Shown: positions 26,062-33,686 of the stretch, piece after piece
How positions within the stretch are numbered: position 1 is the first letter of the stretch
Layout of the letters: each line of letters opens with the position of its first letter
Source: Parafannyhessea umbonata
GTDB taxonomy: Bacteria; Actinomycetota; Coriobacteriia; Coriobacteriales; Atopobiaceae
Direction of reading: 5' to 3'
Assembly: GCF_900105025.1 (NCBI RefSeq)
Contig: NZ_LT629759.1
Coordinates: 2,108,001-2,172,000 of the forward strand
DNA length: 64,000 nt
The notes under the pieces: generated by a model
The model's database searches: none
Told to the model about the DNA's origin: nothing
The model's input: only the letters and a program-made list of their open reading frames with translations
Program-made: the position numbers and the translations under genes

Positions 26062-27497
26062 GTGTGCCTCACCACCTCGAAGCGGTCAAGGTGCCAGTCG
26101 TCGCGCGCAAGGTCGATTCCGCCTTTGCGCGCCGCAATGCGCACCTGCTGCTCCACGCTGTCAACGCCGTCAAGATCGGGCAGCAGCAGTCCGCGCCGCC
26201 CGTCGTCCGTGCTCACGATCACGCCGTAGCGGTGCACGTCCAGGTCCTGCGGCCCCGCGATACGCTCCGGTGGCGTCAGCACGTCCACGTCGTACACCAG
26301 CTCCCCAAGTTCGCCCTCGCGTACGGGCGAGAAGCGCGGGTCGTGCGCGCCGGCAGAAACGGCGTTGCCCAGGATCTCTGCCCACAGGGTGTCGCGCGTG
26401 GGCATGATGGTCCCGATGCAGCCGCGCAGCTCGCCGTCCTTCTTGAGCGAGACGAAGCAGCCGGCCGGGCTGCCGTCCGCCGCCTTGCGCAGCTGGGCAA
26501 GCAGTCCGTCTGGCACGTCGTCCGCGTGTAGGCGCTCGCCTGTGCGCACGAAGGTCTCGAGCGACAGCCGCGCCAGCCTCACGAGCGGGTCCTCCGCCTC
26601 CTTGCGCCGGCGCATCTCATCGCGGTGGGCGTCCTCGTACGCGGAAAGGAAGTCGCGAGCCGGGTCCGCACGCTCTTCTCCCGTGGGCGTAAACGCCGCA
26701 ACTCCGTAGCCAACGCCGAAAGGCCCCTGGTAGGAAAGGAGCTCTGCCTTGACGTCCGTCTGGTCAAGCGCGCCGGCCATGATCTGGAAGCTGCGCAGTC
26801 CGCATTCCGCGTCGCGCTCCGCAAACCCGCGGTCGATCATCAAAAGGTCAAGAAAATCCGCGGTTGCGAAGTCGTCGCACACGCGCCGGTCGAACTCGGG
26901 ACCCTCTGGCGCAAAGCCGTACGGGCCATCTGGCGCAAGCTTGTGCGAAAGGTCGCCGGATGCCACGTACACGCAGCGTCGCCCCAGCACGCTCGCTACG
27001 CGCTGCACCAGCGCGCCCATGCGGTAGTGGTCCGCGGGGGAGAGGCCGGATATGCCCATGCGCACCACCTTGTAGCTGGGCTCGCGCCCGGCCTTGCGGT
27101 ACGCCTCTTGTATAAAGTGCAGCGGAATCATGGTTGCGTGGTCAAGCGCGGGATCGCGCTCGCCCTCGCAGCCGGCGGCAAGGGCGTCTGCGTCCGCCGC
27201 CGCGGCGAGCGCCGTCACAAACTCCGTGTCGTAGTGCGCCGCATAGCGGGCCTCTCTTGCGCCAAACTGCCCAAAGTCGCCCTCCGCGGACGCGCCGGGC
27301 GACACATGGATGTAGTCGCGGTACATGACGGAGTGCGGGGACGATATCACTATCGTCTGTGGGTCGACCTCCGCGATGCGCGTACCTACCTGCCGGTATG
27401 CGTCGATCGTGTCCTGAATCTCTTTCTCGCGACCCCTGCCTACGGCCGGGATGATCAGAGGTGGGTGCGGAACCGCAAACGCCGCTACGATTGCCAT
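26058..27497 (-). CDS. AmmeMemoRadiSam AmrB (Memo/LigB) - AmrA (AMMECR1) fusion protein
   Basis: 479 aa from ATG 27497 with GAAGAAGGA upstream. The longer frame to 27605 has no good start. The first 285 residues are a class III extradiol-dioxygenase/Memo-like domain (VPHPPLIIPAVGRG, ISSPHSVMYRDYIHV, VASGDLSHKLA). From about residue 310, after a charged linker, comes an AMMECR1 domain (PAGCFVSLKKDGELRGCIGTIMP, GAHDPRFSPVREGELGELVYDVDVL). The fusion brings together the two partners of AmrS, encoded directly downstream with a 4-nt overlap. Members of the LigB family bind metal through early His residues, of which HPPL and SPHS are candidates. Confidence 0.92.
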   Translation of the reverse strand: MAIVAAFAVPHPPLIIPAVGRGREKEIQDTIDAYRQVGTRIAEVDPQTIVISSPHSVMYRDYIHVSPGASAEGDFGQFGAREARYAAHYDTEFVTALAAAADADALAAGCEGERDPALDHATMIPLHFIQEAYRKAGREPSYKVVRMGISGLSPADHYRMGALVQRVASVLGRRCVYVASGDLSHKLAPDGPYGFAPEGPEFDRRVCDDFATADFLDLLMIDRGFAERDAECGLRSFQIMAGALDQTDVKAELLSYQGPFGVGYGVAAFTPTGEERADPARDFLSAYEDAHRDEMRRRKEAEDPLVRLARLSLETFVRTGERLHADDVPDGLLAQLRKAADGSPAGCFVSLKKDGELRGCIGTIMPTRDTLWAEILGNAVSAGAHDPRFSPVREGELGELVYDVDVLTPPERIAGPQDLDVHRYGVIVSTDDGRRGLLLPDLDGVDSVEQQVRIAARKGGIDLARDDWHLDRFEVVRHT

Positions 27498-27637
27498 GGA
27501 TCCTTCTTCCCCGACATGCGCAAGCGGGCGCACGATGCGACATCCGCACCGCGCGCCCGCATGTGACGCCGTTATGTTGCCGCTGGTTACAGGGTTGATA
27601 CCCATACTACGGCGCGTCTAGCGCGCCGGCCGCCTAG

Positions 27638-27691
27638 CTTGCAGCCATCTTGCATTTGGCTGGCAGCCATCTTGCACTTACCTTGCGGCCT
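27638..27691 (-). repeat. Five-unit 11-bp array spanning the 3' end of the next gene
   Basis: CTTGC (or CTGGC) begins at 27638, 27649, 27660, 27671 and 27682, an exact 11-bp step. On the minus strand these are GCAAG units. They overlap and follow the stop of the gene ending at 27678. Confidence 0.8.
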
Positions 27692-28280
27692 CCTCCAGGA
27701 ACTGCTCAAGCTCGCGCAGGCGGCTCACGCTCATCTGGCTGGCCGGGAAGTACGCCACGCGCGCCTTGCCAAACATGGCCAGGCAGCCGTGCTCGTCGTG
27801 GCGCACGCGACGCAGCTCGTGCAGCGGTAGGCGCAGCACCTCCGCGCCGGGGCCCTCCACGATGACCTCGTCCGCGGTCACGACGTTGTGACGGTTGAGG
27901 TCCTCCTTCGAGTCACCCAGGTTGGTGCCCATAAGAGCCCACATGGTGACGGACTTCCAGTTGCCTGACGCCGTGGCGCCGGAAACCGCCAGCACGAGCG
28001 CAATCAGAAAGATTGCCAGGTTGAACCCCAGCACGAAGTTCGTCACCAGCATCACGATGCCCACGACCAAAAGCACGAGGCACAGATCGCGCGTGCGGCC
28101 CCCACCATACAGCGCGGCCGCGTTGTCCGCGCTCTTCTCGTCCAGAAAGTACGTTGCCGAGAAGAGCACGTCGCCGTACTTTTCGGCATCCTGCTCGGCT
28201 GCGGTGAGGTTCTGCTCCTGATGCTGCTTTGCGCTGATGCGCGCAGCCTGCTTGGAACGGTTCTTGTTCTTTTTTGACAT
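27678..28280 (-). CDS. Hypothetical membrane protein, two helices, PH-like cytoplasmic part
   Basis: 200 aa from ATG 28280 with AGGGAGA upstream. Not recognised. A lysine-rich start (MSKKNKNRSKQAARISAKQ) is followed by two adjacent hydrophobic helices at about residues 67-107. The C-terminal half (VVTADEVIVEGPGAEVLRLPLHELRRVRHDEHGCLAMFGKARVAYFPASQMS) reads like a small beta-rich, PH or YcxB-like domain. It lies alone between adenine deaminase and the AmmeMemoRadiSam genes in the same direction. Confidence 0.75.
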   Translation of the reverse strand: MSKKNKNRSKQAARISAKQHQEQNLTAAEQDAEKYGDVLFSATYFLDEKSADNAAALYGGGRTRDLCLVLLVVGIVMLVTNFVLGFNLAIFLIALVLAVSGATASGNWKSVTMWALMGTNLGDSKEDLNRHNVVTADEVIVEGPGAEVLRLPLHELRRVRHDEHGCLAMFGKARVAYFPASQMSVSRLRELEQFLEEAAR

Positions 28281-28341
28281 GTGGTCTCCCTGCACGTGGT
28301 TGAACCTAACGATGGTAGCGCAAAGGTAGCTGATAGCGAAA

Positions 28342-28363
28342 GGTCCGCCCCGAAGGACGGACC
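28342..28363 (-). terminator. Terminator after ade
   Basis: On the minus strand GGTCCG (28363-28358) pairs with CGGACC (28347-28342) around a UUCG-like loop and TTTCG follows. The 11-bp array lies between the stop codon and this stem. Confidence 0.8.
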
Positions 28364-28369
28364 CGTGAC

Positions 28370-28412
28370 CTTGCAGATGTCTTGCGACTGCCTTGCAGTT
28401 GTCTTGCGGCGC
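28370..28412 (-). repeat. Four-unit 11-bp array in the ade 3' untranslated region
   Basis: CTTGC starts at exactly 28370, 28381, 28392 and 28403, so GCAAG lies on the strand of the ade message, immediately after its stop. Confidence 0.82.
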
Positions 28413-30223
28413 TACTCTGCCAGGAGCGGCTCCATCTGGAACGTGACGCAGTTGACGTAGCCGCGGTTGGTAAGGCGCAGGAACGGCACGCAGGCAAGCG
28501 ACATGACGCCCATGGTCATGAACGGTGACGGCAGCGTGCAGCCCATGGTGGCCCACGCCTGCTCGATGCGGTCGACCTCGGCTGCGACCACCTCGACGGG
28601 CTTGTCGCTCATGAGGCCGCAGACGGGCAGCTCGACCAGGGCCAGCACCTTGCCGTCCATAACGGCGACCTCTCCGCCGCCGCAGTCCGCGAGCGTCTTG
28701 GCAGCAAGTGCCATGTCCGCGTCGTTGTCGCCCATGACGAGGAGGTTGTGGGCGTCGTGGCTCACGGTCTGGGCGAGCGCGCCGTGGATGCCAAAGCCGC
28801 TGATGAAGCCAAAGGCGTGTGTGCCCTTCTCGCCGTGGTGCCTGTCGAATACGCAGGCCTTCAGGATGTCGTGCTCTGGGTCCGCCTGGAGCGAGCCGTC
28901 GCGCACGGGTACCTGGACGGTGAGCTCGCGCGTGAGGGTGTCGCCCGCGTTGACGCCGAGCGCGCGAACCTTGCACGTGTCTTCCTGCGTGTCGACCGGG
29001 ATGCGGAACGTCTGCGGCGTGATGTCGATGCCGAGGTCCATGGTGTTGGTCATGAAGCTTGGCCACTGGAACGGCTCGACCTCAAACAGGGCCTTGCCGT
29101 CTTTCGCGACGAGCTCGCCGTCGATGTAGACCTGAGCGGCGCGGAAGTTCGTAAGGTCCTCGAACAGGACGATGTCCGCGCACTTGCCGGGCGTGATGGA
29201 GCCCATGTCGAGCCCGACGCCGAAGTACGTGGCCGCGTTGATGGTGCACATCTGGATGGCGACTATGGGGTCGAGCCCGAGCCTGACGGCCTCGCGCAGG
29301 ACGCGGTCCATGTGGCCGTCCGCGACGATGGTGTGCGGGTGGGAGTCGTCCGTGCACAGCATGCAGTGGCTGGTGTCCACGCCGCTCTGCACGAGCTGCG
29401 GCAGGTAGCCCGGCAGGTTGAGCCAGGCCGAGCCCTGGCGCAGCTGCACGTACATGCCCATGCGGAGCTTTGCGAGGACGTCCTGGAACGTGCTGGACTC
29501 GTGGCAGCTCGTGACGCCGGCGGCGATGTAGGCGTTCAGGCCGCGGTCGTCGTCCGTCGTGACGTAGTGGCCGGTCACGGGCTTGTCGGCCTTGAGGGTC
29601 TCTTGCACCTCGCCAAGCGCGTTCTTCTCGCCCGAAAGGATGCCGGGGAAGTTCATCATCTCGCCGAGGCCGCAGGTCTCCGGCCAGGTCATGGTGTCCG
29701 CCACCTGCGCGGCGTCGATGCTGGAGCCCGTGTCCTCCACGCCCAGGACCGCCGGCACGCAGGAGGGCGTGGTGAGCATGATCTTGAGCGGCGTGCGGCT
29801 GGCGTCGGCCCACATGGCCTTGACGCCCTCGAGGCCGCGGACGTTTGCGACCTCGTGCGGGTCCGCGTAGATGCCGACGGTGCCGTGGGGCACGACGCCG
29901 CGAGCGTACTCGGACGGGCCGACCATGCTGGACTCGATGTGGATGTGGGTGTCCAGAAGGCCGGGGGCGGCATAGAGGCCGTGAGCGTCGATCACCTTGG
30001 TGTCTGGCCCGACGCAGTGCTCGGCCGTGTGACCGTCGAACCCGATGTAGGCGACGCGCCCGCAGCTGATGGCGATGTCTGCGTCGTCCAGGACCTCGCG
30101 CGTGGTGACGCTGACGAGACGCGCGTGGCGGATGACCGTGTCTGCGGGCTCTTGCCCCTGCGCCACGCGAACGAGTTTGCCGTTGCATTCCCAGAGGGGA
30201 ACCTTGCAGAAGTGGTTAATCAT
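28412..30223 (-). CDS. ade: Adenine deaminase
   Basis: 603 aa from ATG 30223 with GGGAGG upstream. It converts adenine to hypoxanthine and ammonia in purine salvage. PGLLDTHIHIESSMVGPSEYARG near residue 88 is the amidohydrolase metal site, and GTVGIYADPHEVANVRG and TDDSHPHTIVADGHMD carry further metal ligands and the catalytic Asp. GKCADIVLFEDL near 365 is the family's composite-domain closure. The C-terminal half (FGFISGFGIHGALAQTVSHDAHNLLVMG) is specific to Ade rather than other amidohydrolases. An exact dispersed 12-mer (29621-29632) is encoded as GEKN within the gene. Confidence 0.95.
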   Translation of the reverse strand: MINHFCKVPLWECNGKLVRVAQGQEPADTVIRHARLVSVTTREVLDDADIAISCGRVAYIGFDGHTAEHCVGPDTKVIDAHGLYAAPGLLDTHIHIESSMVGPSEYARGVVPHGTVGIYADPHEVANVRGLEGVKAMWADASRTPLKIMLTTPSCVPAVLGVEDTGSSIDAAQVADTMTWPETCGLGEMMNFPGILSGEKNALGEVQETLKADKPVTGHYVTTDDDRGLNAYIAAGVTSCHESSTFQDVLAKLRMGMYVQLRQGSAWLNLPGYLPQLVQSGVDTSHCMLCTDDSHPHTIVADGHMDRVLREAVRLGLDPIVAIQMCTINAATYFGVGLDMGSITPGKCADIVLFEDLTNFRAAQVYIDGELVAKDGKALFEVEPFQWPSFMTNTMDLGIDITPQTFRIPVDTQEDTCKVRALGVNAGDTLTRELTVQVPVRDGSLQADPEHDILKACVFDRHHGEKGTHAFGFISGFGIHGALAQTVSHDAHNLLVMGDNDADMALAAKTLADCGGGEVAVMDGKVLALVELPVCGLMSDKPVEVVAAEVDRIEQAWATMGCTLPSPFMTMGVMSLACVPFLRLTNRGYVNCVTFQMEPLLAE

Positions 30224-30415
30224 GCGCGCCTCCCGTGACGATGCCGTGGCCGTTCGTTCTGCCTGCGGCGATATTTGGTTGCACCTAGGGTAGCGTATCG
30301 GCGGGGCGCTGTGGCCGCAGCTGCCAAGTGGCGCCCTGGCGACGTGGGCTTTTGGTGTTCTCGCGACCTTGCGCCCGTGGGCGGCTTGCCGGGCAGGTAG
30401 AGTATCAATCCGTGA

Positions 30416-30520
30416 GTGTGCTCGATGGGTTCGGGCGACGTACTGTTCCGAACCTGGTCAGGACCGGAAGGTAGCAGCCATAAGGAGCCTCGGGCGGGCG
30501 CCCGTTCCCATCGAGCACAC
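30416..30520 (+). ncRNA. ffs: Signal recognition particle RNA, small bacterial type
   Basis: The apical domain reads CCTGGTCAGGACCGGAAG followed by GTAGCAGCC, the universal SRP helix 8 with its GGAA tetraloop and the Ffh-binding symmetric and asymmetric loops. The ends close as GTGTGCTCGATGGG (30416-30429) with CCCATCGAGCACAC (30507-30520). The length of about 105 nt fits the 4.5S-like type without an Alu domain. With Ffh it targets membrane and secreted proteins. Exact 5' and 3' ends may extend by a few bases. Confidence 0.95.
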
Positions 30521-30640
30521 TGTGTACGACGCCCCAAACCGCGTTGCGGCAAGGGGTGTTGTTGTAAGCAGAGACCGCGGACCCGCCACATCGCGAGCCC
30601 TGGCACGCGTAGGCGCCGCCAAAGGTAAGGATTTTCTCGC

Positions 30641-31303
30641 ATGGGATTCGTGAACTTCATCGTCGAGCTGCTGAAGGACCCCCGCACGGCCATCGCAAGC
30701 GCCATCGCCGCCGGACCGGTCGTGGCGTACGGCTTTGTGTTTCTCATCATCTTTATCGAGACGGGCGTCGTGTTCTTCCCGTTTCTTCCGGGTGACTCGC
30801 TGCTGTTTGCGTCGGGGTTCTTCGCGCACAACGGCGGCTTCAACATCTTTATGCTGCTTGGCATCGCATGGGCCGCGGCCATCCTGGGCGACCAGTGCAA
30901 CTTCATGATCGGTCACTTCTTTGGCAAGCGCATCGTGGCGTCAGGCAAGGTAAAGGCCATGACCCCGGAGCGCGTGAAGAAGACGGAGGACTTCCTGGAC
31001 AAGTGGGGCCACCTCGCCGTCTTCCTGGGCAGGTTCTTCCCGTTCATCCGCACGTTCGTCCCGTTCCTCAGCGGCATGGGCGGCATGCACTGGCGCAACT
31101 TCGTGATCTTCAACATCCTGGGTGGCATCACGTGGTCCACGCTCTTCACGCTGCTGGGCTACTTCTTTGGCGGCATCCCGGCGGTGCAGAAGCACTTCGA
31201 GCTGGTCATCGTGGGCATCATCCTCGTTTCCGTCATTCCAGCTGTTGTGGGCGCGCTCAAGGCGAAGTTTGGCAAGAAGGCCGAGGGCGAGGCGGCCGAG
31301 TAG
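30641..31303 (+). CDS. DedA-family membrane protein
   Basis: 220 aa with about five hydrophobic segments. The DedA signatures are present: FIETGVVFFPFLPGDSLLFASGFFA near residue 40, LGDQCNFMIGHFFGK near 85 and FLGRFFPFIRTFVPFLSGMGGMHW near 130, including the conserved GR...R-x-x-x-P region. DedA proteins take part in lipid carrier (undecaprenyl phosphate or phosphatidylethanolamine) translocation and in proton-motive-force balance. It is transcribed from the SRP RNA side and is followed by a strong hairpin. Confidence 0.92.
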   Translation: MGFVNFIVELLKDPRTAIASAIAAGPVVAYGFVFLIIFIETGVVFFPFLPGDSLLFASGFFAHNGGFNIFMLLGIAWAAAILGDQCNFMIGHFFGKRIVASGKVKAMTPERVKKTEDFLDKWGHLAVFLGRFFPFIRTFVPFLSGMGGMHWRNFVIFNILGGITWSTLFTLLGYFFGGIPAVQKHFELVIVGIILVSVIPAVVGALKAKFGKKAEGEAAE

Positions 31304-31366
31304 CTCGCCGCGAGGCGAGGGGGATTGCCTGCCAAGGCGTCCACTAAGATAGATGGGTGCAAGCCT

Positions 31367-31403
31367 GGGGCGTCTGCCTTCCGACGGAGGCGGCGCCCCT
31401 TTG
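31367..31403 (+). terminator. Hairpin after the DedA gene
   Basis: GGGGCG (31367-31372) pairs with CGCCCC (31394-31399); inner TGCCTTCC/GGAGGC pairing; TTT follows. It lies directly before the next small gene. Confidence 0.7.
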
Positions 31404-31420
31404 CGTGGGACGGAGGATGC

Positions 31421-31651
31421 ATGAGCGATGATTCGACGGCCGGCGGCATGGTCGCGGCAGAGCGCGAGCGCAGGCTCGAGCGCTACGAGGCGTTCGCGGC
31501 GGGCGTGCGCGAGGACTACGGCAGCGCCGTGCGCCAGATGGACGACCTGCGTGCGCAGGGCCGCGTGAAGACGGCGACGTACCGCCAGCTCTTTGCGTAC
31601 AAGTCAACCCTGGGCGAGATTCTTGACCGCCTGGAGGAGTGCGGGCTGTAG
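31421..31651 (+). CDS. Small hypothetical helical protein
   Basis: 76 aa from ATG 31421 with GGAGG 4 nt upstream, a strong translation signal for so small a frame. It is almost entirely helix-forming and charged (AAERERRLERYEAFAAGVREDY, then TATYRQLFAYKSTLGEILDRLEECG). Not recognised. The frame shows no membrane segment or Cys pair. It stands alone between the DedA and Hsp20 genes. Confidence 0.75.
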   Translation: MSDDSTAGGMVAAERERRLERYEAFAAGVREDYGSAVRQMDDLRAQGRVKTATYRQLFAYKSTLGEILDRLEECGL

Positions 31652-31734
31652 GGAGCTGCCTTAGGGGCGGGGATGGGGCGTCGCCTGCTGTGGGCGGCGC
31701 CTCTCTCATGCGCCGAGCACGCATAAATATGACT

Positions 31735-31759
31735 CGCTAGGACTTAGATATAGTTAGCG
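31735..31759. promoter_or_regulatory. Possible operator upstream of hsp20
   Basis: CGCTAG (31735-31740) and TTAGCG (31754-31759) form an imperfect inverted repeat in an AT-rich stretch that also holds TATAGT-like sequence. It is neither a CIRCE nor a clean HAIR element. The role is speculative. Confidence 0.3.
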
Positions 31760-31877
31760 CAATAGACTCAAAAAATCTGAGAAACCATGTTTAAGTTACT
31801 GGCAGGTGGTTACATATACCAGTGAACCCAAGGAAGCCCAAAGGAAGGGCGTCCAGCCAATAGAAGGAGTGGTAACA

Positions 31878-32306
31878 ATGGCAGGCATGGTTCCCTATAG
31901 CGACTACGAGAAGGCACTTCGCAGGGTTTGGCCGTTCGCAGCGATTGACGACTTCTTCGCACCGCTGGCTGTGTCGGACGCGGACGCGTTCAACATGGAC
32001 GTCGAGGACGCGGGCGACAAGTACGTGATCACGGCCGAGCTGCCGGGCGTCAAGAAGGACCAGGTCGACATTGAGCTCAACGAGGGTCGCCTGAGCATCA
32101 GCGTCGACAAGAAGGAGTCCGACGAGCAGAAGGACAAGAACTACCTGCAGAAGGAGACCTCGGAGTGGCAGGCAACCCGTGGCGTGTACCTGAAGGACGC
32201 GGCCAACGAGGGTATCTCCGCGAAGATGGACGGCGGCGTTCTGACGGTCGACGTTCCGAAGCAGGAGGAGAAGAAGGCAAACGTCACGAAGGTCACCATC
32301 GAGTAG
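31878..32306 (+). CDS. Hsp20/alpha-crystallin small heat shock protein
   Basis: 142 aa from ATG 31878 with AGAAGGAG upstream. The alpha-crystallin domain covers about residues 35-140: DVEDAGDKYVITAELPGVKKDQVDIELNEGRLSIS is the classic start and GVLTVDVPKQEEKK the GVL beta-strand near the end. It holds unfolding proteins during heat or oxygen stress in an ATP-independent way. The upstream 130 bp are AT-rich and could hold a stress promoter. Confidence 0.95.
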   Translation: MAGMVPYSDYEKALRRVWPFAAIDDFFAPLAVSDADAFNMDVEDAGDKYVITAELPGVKKDQVDIELNEGRLSISVDKKESDEQKDKNYLQKETSEWQATRGVYLKDAANEGISAKMDGGVLTVDVPKQEEKKANVTKVTIE

Positions 32307-32374
32307 CCGGACGGCGGAAGGCTTTCCGACCTGCGGGATCGCGGTCGCGTAGGCTGCGGGCTTGCAGGGCCGCG

Positions 32375-32413
32375 AGCTGGCAGGTAGCTGCTAGGTAGCT
32401 GCTAGGTAGCAAG
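32375..32413 (+). repeat. 11-bp array after hsp20
   Basis: AGCTGGCAGGT, AGCTGCTAGGT and AGCTGCTAGGT follow with exact 11-bp spacing, ending in AGCAAG. In another phase the unit is GTAGCTGCTAG, close to GTAGGTGCAAG in the pgi array. Confidence 0.78.
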
Positions 32414-32685
32414 TGTTGGATGCCAGGCGGGAGGCACCGCCTTTCGCCTGGCTGCCGAGAGCTGGAAGGGGGTCGAGGCGAATGAGAGAGGGAATGGCTT
32501 CCCCGCGCACGCGAGGTTTCGCGCGGCCGCAGGTGTGTCGCGGACTCATGTGGCGTCGATTCCCGGGGACTCACGGCGCCGTGAGACTCTAGGAAGGCGC
32601 GGAAACGGCGGGAGTGCCTCGCCATCCACGACGCGGAGCACGCACTCGCGAATGCGCACAACCGAATATGACTTGCTCTGGACGG

Positions 32686-32721
32686 GGCGGTGCCAGGAGG
32701 TGCCGCCCCGTTCTTCTCACC
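32686..32721 (+). terminator. Hairpin with GTTCTTCTC tail
   Basis: GGGGCGG and CCGCCCC flank a loop rich in GTGCC; GTTCTTCTCACC follows directly. It is the clearest case of the dispersed motif acting as the pyrimidine tail of a terminator-like stem. Confidence 0.6.
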
Positions 32722-32875
32722 CGCGCGGGGTTGCACGGGATTGCGCGGGGCCACCCCGCGCCGCCATCTGCGACCGTCTGCGTGAGCGATGGGCGCGAGG
32801 GCGACGCCGTGTTGGATAATGCGCGTGTCGAAGCTGTGGCCGCGCGCTGACGGACGCGCGCGGGAGAGGGGGAAC

Positions 32876-33586
32876 ATGAAGTCTTACACGCTGGACGACC
32901 TTGCGAGGCTCGTCGACCACACTAACCTGCACTCCGATGCGACGCGCGAGGACATGGAGCGACTGTGCGACGAGGCGCGACGCTACCACTTCAAGATGGT
33001 CGCGATCAACTCCGTGCAGTCGGCGCTGTGCTCGCGCCTTCTGGCGGGGACCGACATCGACACCGGCGCCGCCATCGGGTTCCCGCTGGGGCAGACGAGC
33101 ATCGCGTGCAAGGTGTTCGAGACCCGGGATGCCCTGGCCGCTGGTGCGAACGAGATCGACTACGTGGTGAACCTGACGGAGGTCAAGGCCGGCAACTGGG
33201 CATACGTCGAGGATGAGATGCAACAGATTGTGGGCGTGTGTCGCGCGGCCGGCGTTCCGAGCAAGGTGATCTTCGAGAACTGCCTGCTTACCGACGAGGA
33301 GAAAATCGCTCTGTGCGAGGTGGCCAACCGCGTGCTGCCAACATTCGTGAAGACGTCGACCGGCTTCAGCACCGGCGGCGCGACCGTTAAGGACGTGCGT
33401 CTGATGCGCGCGCACGTGGACCCGCGCGTGAAGGTGAAGGCCGCAGGTGGCATTCGCACGGCCGACGCGTTTTTGGACATGGTGCGCGCGGGTGCCGAGC
33501 GCATTGGCTGCAGCGCGGGCGTGCCGATCATGGACGAGCTGCGGCGCCGGTTTGAGGAGCGGGGCGTGAGCAGCATCGAGCTGTAA
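32876..33586 (+). CDS. deoC: Deoxyribose-phosphate aldolase
   Basis: 236 aa from ATG 32876 with GAGAGGGGG upstream. It cleaves 2-deoxyribose-5-phosphate to acetaldehyde and glyceraldehyde-3-phosphate in nucleoside breakdown. [15 protein letters not shown] is the usual opening. [18 protein letters not shown] follows, then the Schiff-base Lys in [14 protein letters not shown] near residue 160 and [17 protein letters not shown] near 185 with the second Lys. All key residues are present. No other deo gene adjoins. Confidence 0.96.
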   Translation: MKSYTLDDLARLVDHTNLHSDATREDMERLCDEARRYHFKMVAINSVQSALCSRLLAGTDIDTGAAIGFPLGQTSIACKVFETRDALAAGANEIDYVVNLTEVKAGNWAYVEDEMQQIVGVCRAAGVPSKVIFENCLLTDEEKIALCEVANRVLPTFVKTSTGFSTGGATVKDVRLMRAHVDPRVKVKAAGGIRTADAFLDMVRAGAERIGCSAGVPIMDELRRRFEERGVSSIEL

Positions 33587-33598
33587 GGGACTGCGGAT

Positions 33599-33635
33599 CC
33601 TAACGTAGAACTAAAAAATATAGTTCTACGTTAGG
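33599..33635. repeat. AT-rich 15-bp inverted repeat between convergent genes
   Basis: CCTAACGTAGAACTA (33599-33613) and TAGTTCTACGTTAGG (33621-33635) are perfect arms around a 7-nt A/T loop. It can act as a bidirectional terminator for deoC and the minus-strand gene. Confidence 0.85.
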
Positions 33636-33665
33636 AGGGCGTTTTCCCAGTTGGCCGTCAGGCTG

Positions 33666-33686
33666 AAAAAATATAGTTCTACGTTA
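33666..33686 (+). repeat. 21-bp direct repeat of the right half of the inverted repeat
   Basis: AAAAAATATAGTTCTACGTTA repeats the 33613-33633 sequence exactly, 53 bp further on. It supplies the TAG stop codon of the minus-strand gene ending at 33679. Confidence 0.85.

Larger units (their letters stand above)
32307..32875. other. Gene-less region between hsp20 and deoC
   Basis: No gene is supported. It holds an 11-bp repeat array (32375-32407), a perfect 16-bp palindrome CTCACGGCGCCGTGAG (32570-32585), and a hairpin GGGGCGG...CCGCCCC followed by the dispersed-motif variant GTTCTTCTCACC (32710-32721). The deoC promoter is presumably in the last 150 bp but no clear -35/-10 pair was found. Confidence 0.55.
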
